DNA of 6,094 bases from JACQAI01 sp035507915 (GTDB lineage: Bacteria > Pseudomonadota > Alphaproteobacteria > Elsterales > Elsteraceae), in contig DATJNS010000571.1 of the NCBI GenBank assembly GCA_035507915.1, forward strand, positions 1 to 6,094, given 5' to 3'. The translations under genes and the position numbers were made by a program. Shown here in pieces: positions 1 through 6,094 of this stretch (the first letter of the stretch is position 1; the number at the start of each line of letters is the position of its first letter). The notes beneath the pieces were generated by a model. The model was not told the DNA's origin, ran no database searches, and saw only the letters and a list, made by a program, of their open reading frames with translations.

Positions 1-816
1 AAATGGGAGGTGGCGCTCTATCCAGTCGGTGAGGTGGCGTTCTTCCGCACGCTGTTCAGCGTGATGGTGCTTTACGCCGCCTTCCTGCCGCGTACCGGCC
101 TGACGGTGTTCCGTACCCGCCGACCCGGCGCGCACGTCAAACGCGCGCTGTCGCAGCTCTGCTCGATGATGAGCATCTTCATGGCCTTCAAGCTGATGCC
201 GTTGGCTTCGGTGACGGCGATCGGGTTCGCGGCGCCGCTGTTCACCACGCTTCTGTCGATCGTCATCCTGAAGGATCGCGTCGGCATTCACCGCTGGTCG
301 GCACTGGTCGTCGGTTTCGTGGGTGTGCTCGTGATCACGCGGCCGGGTGTCGGGACCTTCCAGCTCGGCGCGCTGTTCGCGCTCGTCAACGCGATCATGA
401 TCTCGACCGTGGCGATCGCGATCCGTCAGATGAGCCTCACCGAGTCGACCCAGACCCTGACGATGTGGCAGATGACCCTCATCGCCTGCTTCACCGCCTG
501 TCTGTTGCCGTTCGGTTACACGACGCCATCTTGGCGCGATCTCGCGCTGCTCGCGCTCGCCGGCGTCGGCAATGGCACGGCGCAATATTGGTGGACCAAA
601 GCGCTCAATCTCGCGCCGCCCTCGGCGGTCGTGCCCTTCAACTACCTGTCGCTCGTCTGGGCGACCTTCCTCGGTTTTGCGGTCTGGGGTGACGTGCCGA
701 CCGTCACGCTCGTCGTCGGCGCCGTCATCGTGGTCGGCTCCGGGCTCTACATCCTGTGGCGTGAAGCGGTGTGGCGAGGCCGCCGCGCCGTGGCGGTCGC
801 CGACCGAATCGGCTGA
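1..816 (+). CDS. EamA/DMT-family transporter (5' partial)
   Basis: Integral inner-membrane protein of the drug/metabolite transporter superfamily (EamA fold, two repeated halves of about five helices). The open frame runs from base 1 (Lys-Trp-Glu, then VALYPVGEVAFFR), so the start and probably the first membrane helix, some 20-30 residues, lie upstream. The GTG at base 10 is internal to a conserved EamA stretch and is not the real start. The first repeat is seen in the VGEVAFFR motif, the helix with APLFTTLLSIVILKDRVG and the GVLVITRPG end of the repeat. The second repeat starts near LGALFALVNA and ends with VGAVIVVGSGLYILWRE, followed by a short basic, cytoplasmic tail. The family includes metabolite exporters and uptake carriers such as S-adenosylmethionine transporters; the substrate cannot be told here. 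A 199-base gap separates it from the next gene, so it is probably a separate transcription unit. The family call is firm. Confidence 0.9.
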   Translation, partial: KWEVALYPVGEVAFFRTLFSVMVLYAAFLPRTGLTVFRTRRPGAHVKRALSQLCSMMSIFMAFKLMPLASVTAIGFAAPLFTTLLSIVILKDRVGIHRWSALVVGFVGVLVITRPGVGTFQLGALFALVNAIMISTVAIAIRQMSLTESTQTLTMWQMTLIACFTACLLPFGYTTPSWRDLALLALAGVGNGTAQYWWTKALNLAPPSAVVPFNYLSLVWATFLGFAVWGDVPTVTLVVGAVIVVGSGLYILWREAVWRGRRAVAVADRIG

Positions 817-887
817 GCCGATCGATCTGCCGGCGGACGCTTCGGGCACCGGCCGAGAGATCATCTTCCTAATTTCGCGCCGGCGCG

Positions 888-929
888 CATCCCCGCGTGC
901 GGCCTCGGGGATGGATCGCCACCCGAGGC
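888..929. promoter_or_regulatory. Two overlapping hairpins in the 817-1015 gap
   Basis: The gap between the transporter and the sulfotransferase holds two inverted repeats that share bases. CATCCCCG (888-895) pairs with CGGGGATG (906-913), an 8-bp stem with a 10-base loop. GCCTCGGG (902-909) pairs with CCCGAGGC (922-929), an 8-bp stem with a 12-base loop. Because 906-909 is used in both, the two stems exclude each other. Neither is followed by a T tract, so an intrinsic terminator is not supported. They may be a transcription-end structure of the transporter mRNA, a leader structure, or chance in GC-rich DNA. The rest of the gap shows no gene and no clear promoter. Confidence 0.25.
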
Positions 930-1015
930 GCGAACCTCTCATGGCTCTGGGTGCAACGGATCAGGCCGGGTTCGGCGTTAAACCATCTTGGACGTAGACA
1001 GGTAGATCCAGCCGA

Positions 1016-2233
1016 ATGGCTTTAGCGACCCTCCCCTGGGTGCTCGATACGGCAAACCGCACTGCCGATTTCTTGGGCATCTTCAATCATCCGCTGTCGT
1101 CCGCCGAGCTGATGAGGCTCGCGCGTCGGCGCACGGGCTTGACCGACTTCGGCGACGCCGGCTGCGAGGAGCCGCTGGAGGTGCTGGTCCGCAGCTATGA
1201 AGAGGAAGCGGATCTCAACCCGTTCGGCCGCATGGCGGCGCGCTGGGACATGGTCCGGTTCCTGACGAACCTGCTGCTGCTGCGCGACGCCGAGAAGCGC
1301 CACCCCGAGATCCTGGACGAGCCGATCGTCGCGCCCGTCTTCATCACCGGGCTACCGCGCAGCGGTACGACATTTCTTCACAGGCTGACCTGCGAGGACC
1401 CGGCGAACCGGACGGTGCTGTGCTGGGAGACCATCTATCCGCTCGCCGCCCCGGGGGTCGGCAGCGCGCTGCCCGACGACCGGCCCGCGCGGGTCGACCG
1501 CCAGCTTGCCGGATTCGCCCGGCTTGCGCCGGACCTGGCCAGTCTCCATCCGATCAACGCGCAGTCGCCGCAGGAATGCACCGAGATCACCGGGCATGTG
1601 TTCCGCAGTCTGCGCTTCGACACCACGCACCACGTGCCGTCCTACCGGCACTGGATGGACCGCGCGGGGCATCTCGAGGCCTACCGCTTTCATGCGCGCT
1701 TCCTCAAGCACCTGCAGTACCGCAAGGGCCGGGGGCGCTGGATCCTGAAATGCCCCGATCACGTGTTTGCGCTCGATGCGCTCCGCGAGGTCTATCCCGA
1801 CGCCTGCATCGTCTTCATGCACCGCGACCCGCTGGAGGTGCTGCAGTCGGTCGCGCGTCTCACCGAGGTTCTGCGTCGCCCGTTCACCCGCCGCGTCGAT
1901 CGCGGACAGATCGGTCAACAGGTGAGCGAGCGCTGGGGGCGCGGCGCGGCCATTCTCGTAGAAGCCGCCGAACAATCACTGCGGTCGCCGGACGCGACAT
2001 TCCATCTCGACTTCCGCGCCTTCACCGAGGATCCGGCGGGCAGCGTCGCCGCGCTCTATCGGCGCTTCGGCCTGACGTTCACCGACGACCTCGCTGCGCG
2101 CCTGCGCTGCGCCGTCGACGAGCAGCCGAACGGCGGCTACGGCCGTAACGAGTATCGCCTGGGCGACTACGGGCTCGATGCCCAGACCGAGCGCCGGCGC
2201 TTTCGCGACTATCGGGAATATTTCGGGCTCTGA
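1016..2233 (+). CDS. PAPS-dependent sulfotransferase family protein
   Basis: A 405-residue protein of the Sulfotransfer_3 type, expected to transfer a sulfo group from 3'-phosphoadenosine-5'-phosphosulfate (PAPS) to a hydroxyl or amine. The 5'-phosphosulfate-binding loop is FITGLPRSGTTFLHRL, with GLPRSGTT at residues 112-119. The 3'-phosphate-binding region is WILKCPDH (242-249) followed by the strand and helix IVFMHRDPLEVLQSV (265-279). The N-terminal TGLTDFGD (40-47) and the NPFGR segment (68-72) are typical of this family, as is the SPQECTEI segment (184-191). There is no signal peptide, so it should be cytoplasmic or peripheral on the membrane. The ATG is used as start; only a weak AGGTAG (1000-1005) lies 10 bases upstream. 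It is the first gene of a likely operon, with the ferritin-like gene 66 bases downstream. The acceptor substrate is unknown; homologues occur with lipids, glycans and natural products. Confidence 0.88.
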   Translation: MALATLPWVLDTANRTADFLGIFNHPLSSAELMRLARRRTGLTDFGDAGCEEPLEVLVRSYEEEADLNPFGRMAARWDMVRFLTNLLLLRDAEKRHPEILDEPIVAPVFITGLPRSGTTFLHRLTCEDPANRTVLCWETIYPLAAPGVGSALPDDRPARVDRQLAGFARLAPDLASLHPINAQSPQECTEITGHVFRSLRFDTTHHVPSYRHWMDRAGHLEAYRFHARFLKHLQYRKGRGRWILKCPDHVFALDALREVYPDACIVFMHRDPLEVLQSVARLTEVLRRPFTRRVDRGQIGQQVSERWGRGAAILVEAAEQSLRSPDATFHLDFRAFTEDPAGSVAALYRRFGLTFTDDLAARLRCAVDEQPNGGYGRNEYRLGDYGLDAQTERRRFRDYREYFGL

Positions 2234-2299
2234 CGCCGCCGGTTGCAACGTGCTCGCCCACGGAAACGCTCTACCGCTTCCCTCACGAGGACGCCCATC

Positions 2300-3214
2300 A
2301 TGGATGGATACGACATCGGGGCCAAACGCGAGACGTTCATCGCGCCACGCGACATCGTGGATGGCCGGCTCGACCTCGGCGGAGACGGCCACAAGACGCT
2401 GTTCTGCCGGACGTTGATCGACACGCACGATCCCTATGTGCCCGAGGAGATCGTCTGGCCGCGTCTCGATGACGCGGCGCGCGCGCGGCTCGTAGGACTG
2501 CCGATCTGGAGCATCGCGGTCGACACGGAGGAGCGCGCCAGCATCAATGTTCTGACCTATGCCGAAACCATCGGCGATCCGCTGGTCCGGCGCGCGACCG
2601 AGCTCAATGGTTTCGAGGAGGCGCGCCACAGGCGGCTGCTCGCCCGGCTGGTCGACGCCTACGCGATCGAGATCCCGCAGGCGCCGCCCTATCCGAAGCC
2701 GCGCGACCCGGAATGGGCGTTCATGGTCACGGGCTACAGTGAATGCATCGACAGCTTCTTCGCGTTCGGGCTGTTCGAGCTCGCGAAGCGATCCGGCTAC
2801 TTCCCGAGCGCGCTGGTCGACGTCTTCGAGCCGATCATGCAGGAGGAATGTCGACACATCCTCTTCTTCGTGAACTGGGCGGCGTGGCACCGCCGCACCA
2901 TGCCGTGGTGGCGCCGGCCGCTGTTCGCCGCCAAGGTTCTCGCCGTATGGACGTTCCTGATTTGGGAACGCGTCAAGACGGCGCGCGCGATCGACGGCGG
3001 CAGCAACTTCACCATGACGGGGCACGCGTCGATCGACATCGATCTGGATCCCGCCATGCTGCTGGAGGTTTGCCTCGCAGAGAACGCGCGACGGCTCGCG
3101 CGCTACGACACGCGGCTGGTGCGTCCGACCATCGTTCCGGCGCTCGCCGGGTTTGCGCGACGGCTGCTTGGCCTCCGTGCCATGCTGGCACGGCGGCAGC
3201 CCCGAGGCGCCTAG
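2300..3214 (+). CDS. Ferritin-like putative diiron protein
   Basis: A 304-residue protein with the helix pattern of a four-helix-bundle carboxylate-bridged diiron protein. Likely ligands, in order, are Glu77 or Glu78 (DTEERASI), Glu107 and His110 (EEARH), Glu148 (GYSECID), and Glu183 and His186 (QEECRH). The paired ExxH motifs on the second and fourth helices are the hallmark of the fold. A hydrophobic segment at about 208-222, after a run of Trp and Arg, could anchor it to the membrane, and the C-terminus is basic and helical. Known relatives of this fold store iron or activate O2 for hydroxylation, desaturation or N-oxygenation; which applies here is not shown. The ATG is preceded by GAGGA (2287-2291) at 8 bases, better than the upstream in-frame TTG at 2243. 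Its stop codon directly abuts the next ATG, which points to translational coupling. I do not recognise a named gene. Confidence 0.72.
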   Translation: MDGYDIGAKRETFIAPRDIVDGRLDLGGDGHKTLFCRTLIDTHDPYVPEEIVWPRLDDAARARLVGLPIWSIAVDTEERASINVLTYAETIGDPLVRRATELNGFEEARHRRLLARLVDAYAIEIPQAPPYPKPRDPEWAFMVTGYSECIDSFFAFGLFELAKRSGYFPSALVDVFEPIMQEECRHILFFVNWAAWHRRTMPWWRRPLFAAKVLAVWTFLIWERVKTARAIDGGSNFTMTGHASIDIDLDPAMLLEVCLAENARRLARYDTRLVRPTIVPALAGFARRLLGLRAMLARRQPRGA

Positions 3215-3349
3215 ATGGACGGCGTGGACATCGCCGGCGTGGCGGCGCTCGTCCTCATGATCCTGAGCAACGTCGCGCGCCTTTGGTTGGTCATGCGCCG
3301 TCTGTCCGAGACGCCGCTCAGGACGACCGGACGTCAAGGCCATCGGTGA
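3215..3349 (+). CDS. Small single-helix membrane protein (44 aa)
   Basis: A short ORF of 44 residues beginning MDGVDIAGVAALVLMILSNV. The ATG starts on the base after the TAG stop of the ferritin-like gene, and GAGG at 3204-3207 lies 7 bases upstream. It has one hydrophobic stretch at about residues 6-27, followed by a basic tail (MRRL...RTTGRQGHR), so by the positive-inside rule it would sit with the C-terminus in the cytoplasm. It ends 18 bases before the HpnL-like start and fills what would otherwise be a 153-base hole in a tight operon. No homologue is recognised. It could be a small partner subunit of the neighbouring membrane protein or diiron protein, or a non-functional ORF; conservation has not been tested. 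Confidence 0.5.
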   Translation: MDGVDIAGVAALVLMILSNVARLWLVMRRLSETPLRTTGRQGHR

Positions 3350-3367
3350 CCAACCGGTGAGACCATC

Positions 3368-4342
3368 GTGAGAGTCTGGGCCGTTGCGTTCCTGCTCTGC
3401 GGACTAGGCTTGGCGGCTTGGCTGATCGCGTCGGTTGGATTGCCGGCGATCGCCAGCGCGCTGGAGGCCATCGGCCTCACGGGCCTGCTCGCGGTGATCG
3501 GCGTGCACCTGATCGCGTCCGTCGTCATGGCGGCGGCGTGGTGGACGCTGCGGCGGTCGACCCGGTTCGGCGTCTTCGTGTGGGGGCGTCTCGTCCGCGA
3601 TGGCGGCTCGGAGGTTCTGCCGTTGTCCCAGGTCGGCGGCTTCATGCTGGCGGTGCGGGTGCTGGTCGCGCACGGCGTCGCGGGGGCGGCGGCGACCGCG
3701 ACCACGATGGTCGATGCGATCCTCGAGTTCCTGGCGGAGATCGGCTATCTGGCGATCGGCTTGGCGCTGGTGGCGCACCTGCTGCCGCGCGGTCGCGTGG
3801 TGTCGTGGTCGGTCGGCGTGCCGGTCGCGGTCGCGGCGGCGACCATCGTCGGGCTGATCCTGATGCGCCGCACGCCGTCGGACGGGCTGCGCGCGTTGGC
3901 TGCTCGGCTGGTTCGCCGCGGGCTCGGTCCCTTGCTGCAAGGGATCGCCGCCGTGCGCACGGAAATGGTCGAGATCGCCGGACGCAAGCGGATCCTCGCT
4001 ATATCGTTTCTCCTTCATCTCGCCGCCTGGATCGTCAGCGGCGTCGAAGCCTGGATGGCGTTGCGCTTCATGGGCGTCAGGCTCGGTCTGGACACCGTGC
4101 TGGCAATCGAAAGCCTGGTGTACGCGACGCGCAGCCTCGGCTTCGTGGTCCCGAACGCGATCGGCATCCAGGAAGGCGCCTATGTGGTCGTCGGCGCATC
4201 GCTCGGGCTGTCACCCGAGTTCGCGCTCGGCCTGTCGCTGCTCAAGCGCGGTCGTGATCTCGCCCTCGGCATACCGGCGCTGGCCAGCTGGCACCTGTTC
4301 GAGGCCCGGCGCGCCGCCGAGGCGCGCGCGCCCGCGGCCTGA
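3368..4342 (+). CDS. HpnL-like membrane protein (LPG synthase TM-domain family)
   Basis: A 324-residue polytopic inner-membrane protein of the lysylphosphatidylglycerol synthase TM-domain (UPF0104/AglD-like) family. It most resembles HpnL, a membrane protein associated with hopanoid biosynthesis. Supporting motifs are WGRLVRDGGSEVLP at 72-85 running into LSQVGGF, the acidic helix LEFLAEIGYL (119-128), and PNAIGIQEGAY (262-272) followed by LSLLKRGRDLALGIPAL. Hydrophobic helices are visible at about 4-23, 36-60, 119-139, 147-168 and 209-232, with more near the C-terminus. There is no MprF-type synthase domain, so it is not a lysyl-PG synthase; relatives are thought to move or help modify lipids across the membrane. 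The start is GTG, with GGTGAG (3356-3361) 6 bases upstream. It is the last gene of the putative operon and converges on the TetR gene 21 bases away. The family is secure; the HpnL orthology is likely, although no other hopanoid gene is in the window. Confidence 0.8.
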   Translation: MRVWAVAFLLCGLGLAAWLIASVGLPAIASALEAIGLTGLLAVIGVHLIASVVMAAAWWTLRRSTRFGVFVWGRLVRDGGSEVLPLSQVGGFMLAVRVLVAHGVAGAAATATTMVDAILEFLAEIGYLAIGLALVAHLLPRGRVVSWSVGVPVAVAAATIVGLILMRRTPSDGLRALAARLVRRGLGPLLQGIAAVRTEMVEIAGRKRILAISFLLHLAAWIVSGVEAWMALRFMGVRLGLDTVLAIESLVYATRSLGFVVPNAIGIQEGAYVVVGASLGLSPEFALGLSLLKRGRDLALGIPALASWHLFEARRAAEARAPAA

Positions 4343-4363
4343 CGGACGCGGCGTACGCCCAGC

Positions 4364-4933
4364 CTAGCGCCGCCTCACCAGGCGCTTGGCAGCGCGCGCG
4401 GCGGCGTCGGCGTAGCCGCGGTCGCCGTGGATCAGCAGCAACGCAAGAGATCCCTCGAGGAGCAGCATCACCTCGCGCGCGCGATCGCGCGGATCGCGGG
4501 TACGTCGCATCGCCAACTGTTCCGCCAGCCACTGCTCGATTGCGGCCTTGTGACGCCGCGCGATCGCACGTGCCGGATGGCCGGGCAGGTCGGCGAGCTC
4601 CATGACGAGCCGCGTGAACCCCGCGCCCTCCCAGCGCGGCCGCGCCGCCCAATGCGCCAGATCGGCGAACAGCGCGTCGATCATCGCGTCGGCCCCACCC
4701 GCCAGGCGCGCCGCCCAGCGCTCGATACGCGCCAGCGCAAGGTCATGGTGAAATGTCAGCACGGCGGCCAGCAGCGCATCCTTGCTGCCGAAGTGGTCGT
4801 ACAGCGTGCGCTTCGTGATGCCGGCGTGCTCGGCGACCGCGTCGACGCCGACGCGTACGAAGCCGCGACGATAGAAGAGCTCGTAGGCGGTCTCGAGAAT
4901 CCGCCGCCGGGTCGCGTCCGCCGAGCGCGGCAT
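4364..4933 (-). CDS. TetR/AcrR-family transcriptional regulator
   Basis: A 189-residue one-component repressor-type regulator. The N-terminal DNA-binding domain is typical: RRRILETAYELFYRRGF (residues 9-25), then the helix-turn-helix VDAVAEHAGITKRTLYDHF (30-48) and the closing GSKDALLAAVL. The remaining about 130 helical residues form the ligand-binding and dimerisation domain, which is not conserved enough to name a ligand. The ATG at 4933 is chosen over an in-frame TTG at 4948 because GGAGG (4943-4939) sits 5 bases upstream of the ATG, while nothing resembling a ribosome site precedes the TTG; the GGAGG would fall inside the TTG-started ORF. It is divergent from the racemase-like gene across 95 bases and convergent with the HpnL-like gene. 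The divergent arrangement suggests it controls itself and the racemase-like gene. Confidence 0.92.
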   Translation of the reverse strand: MPRSADATRRRILETAYELFYRRGFVRVGVDAVAEHAGITKRTLYDHFGSKDALLAAVLTFHHDLALARIERWAARLAGGADAMIDALFADLAHWAARPRWEGAGFTRLVMELADLPGHPARAIARRHKAAIEQWLAEQLAMRRTRDPRDRAREVMLLLEGSLALLLIHGDRGYADAAARAAKRLVRRR

Positions 4934-4938
4934 CGACG

Positions 4939-4943
4939 CCTCC
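4939..4943 (-). promoter_or_regulatory. Ribosome binding site of the TetR gene
   Basis: On the minus strand GGAGG lies 5 bases before the ATG at 4933. It fixes that ATG as the start in place of the upstream in-frame TTG at 4948. Confidence 0.7.
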
Positions 4944-4950
4944 GTCAAAC

Positions 4951-4970
4951 TATACCGACGAGTGAGTGTA
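4951..4970. promoter_or_regulatory. Candidate TetR operator
   Basis: TATACCGACGAGTGAGTGTA is an imperfect 20-base inverted repeat with 6 of 10 mirrored pairs matching, in the pattern TAnACnnACn/nGTnnGTnTA. The left arm ATACCGAC resembles half-sites common in TetR-family operators; the right arm is more degenerate. It lies 17 bases upstream of the TetR start and 58 bases upstream of the racemase-like start, the expected position for a repressor controlling both. A TATAGT on the minus strand (4954-4949) overlaps its edge and could be a -10 element, but no good -35 is seen. Confidence 0.45.
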
Positions 4971-5028
4971 CAAGCCGACCCTGGACGGCGTTAGGTGCCC
5001 GCGCTGCTGCCGATACGGGGACTTTGCA

Positions 5029-6094
5029 ATGACCACCGACCGCCTGACGATCCGCGGCATCCGTGCACGTGCGGTCGACGCGCCGCTGGCCCGACCGATC
5101 CGCACGGCCGTCGGTACGATCCCGAGCGCGCCCCTGGTCCTGATCGACGTCGAGACCGAGCAAGGCGTCGTCGGCCGCGCGTACGTGTTTGCCTACATGG
5201 CGTTCGCGCTGGCACCGCTGGTCCGCTTTCTCGAGGCGCTCGCGCCCGAGCTCGAGGGGCAGCCGGTCGCCCCGGTCGATCGTCAGCGCGGGTTTGACCG
5301 ACGGTTCCGGCTGCTCGGCTGGCAGGGCCTGGTCGGCATGGCGCTGTCGGGGCTCGACATGGCGCTGTGGGATGCGCTCGGCCGCGCGGCGGACCTGCCG
5401 GTCGCGCGCCTGCTGGGCGGCGAGCCGCGCCCGCTCGCGGCCTACGACAGCTACGGGGTGGTCGAGCCGGGCGTCGACGACCGCGATCTCGCGCGATCGG
5501 TCGAGCAAGGCTTCCGCGCGATCAAGATCAAACTGGGCGACGGCGACCTCGCGCGCGATCTGGCAACCGTGAAGGCGGTACGCGCGCTGATCGGCCCGGC
5601 CGTGGCCCTGATGGTCGATTACAACCAGTCGCTCGATCCGGTCGAGGCACGCCGGCGCATCGCGGCGCTGGCGGAGCATGACATCCATTGGGTCGAGGAG
5701 CCCGTGCGGGCGGACGACATTCACGGCCATGCCCGCGTGCGCGCAGCCTCGCCGGTGCGCATCCAGACCGGAGAGAACTGGTGGTTTCCGCGCGACATGG
5801 CCAATGCGATCGCGGCCGGCGCCAGCGATTACGCGATGCTCGACGTGATGAAGATCGGCGGCATCACGGGGTGGCTGCGCGCCGCGGGTCAGGCCGACGC
5901 GGCCTCATTGCCTGTATCGAGCCACATCTTCGTCGAGGCGAGCGCGCATGCGCTGACCGTCACGCCGACCGCCCATTGGCTCGAATATCTCGACGTCGCG
6001 GGTGCCGTGCTCGCCGAACCCTGTGCGCCAGTCGGCGGATGCGTGACGGCGCGCGGTCCCGGCCTGGGTCTCGCCTGGAACGAAGCGGCGGTGG
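5029..6094 (+). CDS. Mandelate racemase-like enolase-superfamily enzyme (3' partial)
   Basis: The frame is open to the window edge, giving 355 codons. Pseudomonas putida mandelate racemase has 359 residues, so only a few codons are missing. The N-terminal capping domain has the RTAVGTIPSAPLVLID loop and VFAY segment that in that enzyme shape the substrate pocket. The barrel domain carries the Lys-x-Lys pair K166/K168 (IKIKLG), metal ligands D197 (MVDYNQ), E223 (VEEP) and E249 (TGENW), the dyad D272 (LDVMKIGG) and H299 (SSHIF), and E319 (HWLEYLD). Recalled mandelate racemase numbering is 164/166, 195, 221, 247, 270, 297 and 317, a constant offset of two; S141 matches S139. The expected chemistry is Mg2+-dependent abstraction of the alpha proton of a carboxylate, either racemisation or dehydration, in the cytoplasm. 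The start ATG has GGGGA (5017-5021) 7 bases upstream. It is divergent from the TetR gene, which probably regulates it. Mandelate itself as substrate is not proven. Confidence 0.88.
   Translation, partial: MTTDRLTIRGIRARAVDAPLARPIRTAVGTIPSAPLVLIDVETEQGVVGRAYVFAYMAFALAPLVRFLEALAPELEGQPVAPVDRQRGFDRRFRLLGWQGLVGMALSGLDMALWDALGRAADLPVARLLGGEPRPLAAYDSYGVVEPGVDDRDLARSVEQGFRAIKIKLGDGDLARDLATVKAVRALIGPAVALMVDYNQSLDPVEARRRIAALAEHDIHWVEEPVRADDIHGHARVRAASPVRIQTGENWWFPRDMANAIAAGASDYAMLDVMKIGGITGWLRAAGQADAASLPVSSHIFVEASAHALTVTPTAHWLEYLDVAGAVLAEPCAPVGGCVTARGPGLGLAWNEAAV

Noticed and set aside
10..816. GTG at base 10 as the true transporter start
   Set aside because: The frame is open to base 1 and the first EamA helix is missing, so the gene is cut by the window edge rather than starting here.
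572..997. Plus-strand ORF overlapping the end of the transporter and the following gap, including an ATG at 941 that would give 18 residues
   Set aside because: It is out of frame with the well-supported transporter, has low-complexity Arg/Ser/Pro-rich sequence, and has no recognisable motif or good ribosome site.
2243..2299. TTG at 2243 as the start of the diiron protein
   Set aside because: The added 19 residues are Arg/Ser/Thr-rich and unlike the family, and a better ribosome site (GAGGA) precedes the ATG at 2300.
1976..3343. Long minus-strand ORF of 455 codons opposite the sulfotransferase and diiron genes
   Set aside because: It is antisense to two plus-strand genes with clear family motifs, has a skewed Arg/Asp/Glu-rich composition without recognisable domains, and is a typical product of high-GC codon bias.
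3404..4018. Antisense ORFs opposite the HpnL-like gene
   Set aside because: They encode Arg/Gln/Asp-rich sequence with no domain, while the plus strand gives a coherent multi-helix membrane protein with conserved motifs.
4350..4359. GGCGTACGCC palindrome between the convergent HpnL-like and TetR genes as a bidirectional terminator
   Set aside because: It is a perfect 10-base palindrome with no loop bases and no T tract on either side, so a terminator hairpin is not supported.
4934..4948. TTG at 4948 as the TetR start
   Set aside because: No ribosome site lies before it, and the GGAGG for the ATG at 4933 would be inside the coding sequence.
4945..5730. Minus-strand ORF opposite the racemase-like gene, and shorter plus-strand ORFs in other frames at 4995-5681
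   Set aside because: The plus-strand frame from 5029 carries the complete enolase-superfamily residue set; the others are shadows of it.

Overview
This is a GC-rich (roughly two-thirds G+C by eye) stretch of bacterial chromosome with dense, mostly plus-strand coding. The gene content and protein style suggest a proteobacterium, most likely an alphaproteobacterium. The points behind this are an EamA/DMT transporter, a Sulfotransfer_3-type sulfotransferase, an HpnL-like membrane protein of the kind found in hopanoid producers, a TetR regulator and a mandelate racemase-type enolase-superfamily enzyme. The organism call is an inference. I see no rRNA, tRNA, CRISPR array, insertion sequence, integrase or attachment site.

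Layout: (1) 1-816 is the 3' part of an EamA/DMT-family transporter gene whose start lies outside the window. (2) 817-1015 is a 199-base gap with two overlapping hairpins and no convincing gene. (3) 1016-4342 is a plus-strand run that looks like one transcription unit. It holds a PAPS-dependent sulfotransferase, a ferritin-like putative diiron protein, a 44-residue single-helix membrane ORF that begins on the base after the preceding stop codon, and an HpnL-like (lysylphosphatidylglycerol synthase TM-domain family) membrane protein. (4) 4364-4933 on the minus strand is a TetR-family regulator, convergent with the HpnL-like gene. (5) 4934-5028 is a short divergent intergenic region with an imperfect inverted repeat suited to a TetR operator. 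(6) From 5029 to the window edge is a mandelate racemase-like gene missing only its last few codons. Its acid-base and metal-binding residues match those of Pseudomonas putida mandelate racemase at a constant offset of two residues.

How the genes may work together: the sulfotransferase / diiron protein / small membrane protein / flippase-like protein set has the parts expected for making, oxidising, sulfating and moving a lipid or other hydrophobic metabolite. No substrate can be read from the sequence, so this is a hypothesis, and it is the most interesting part of the window. Separately, the TetR regulator and the racemase-like gene form a classic divergent regulator-enzyme pair, suggesting ligand-controlled catabolism of a 2-hydroxy acid or similar carboxylate.
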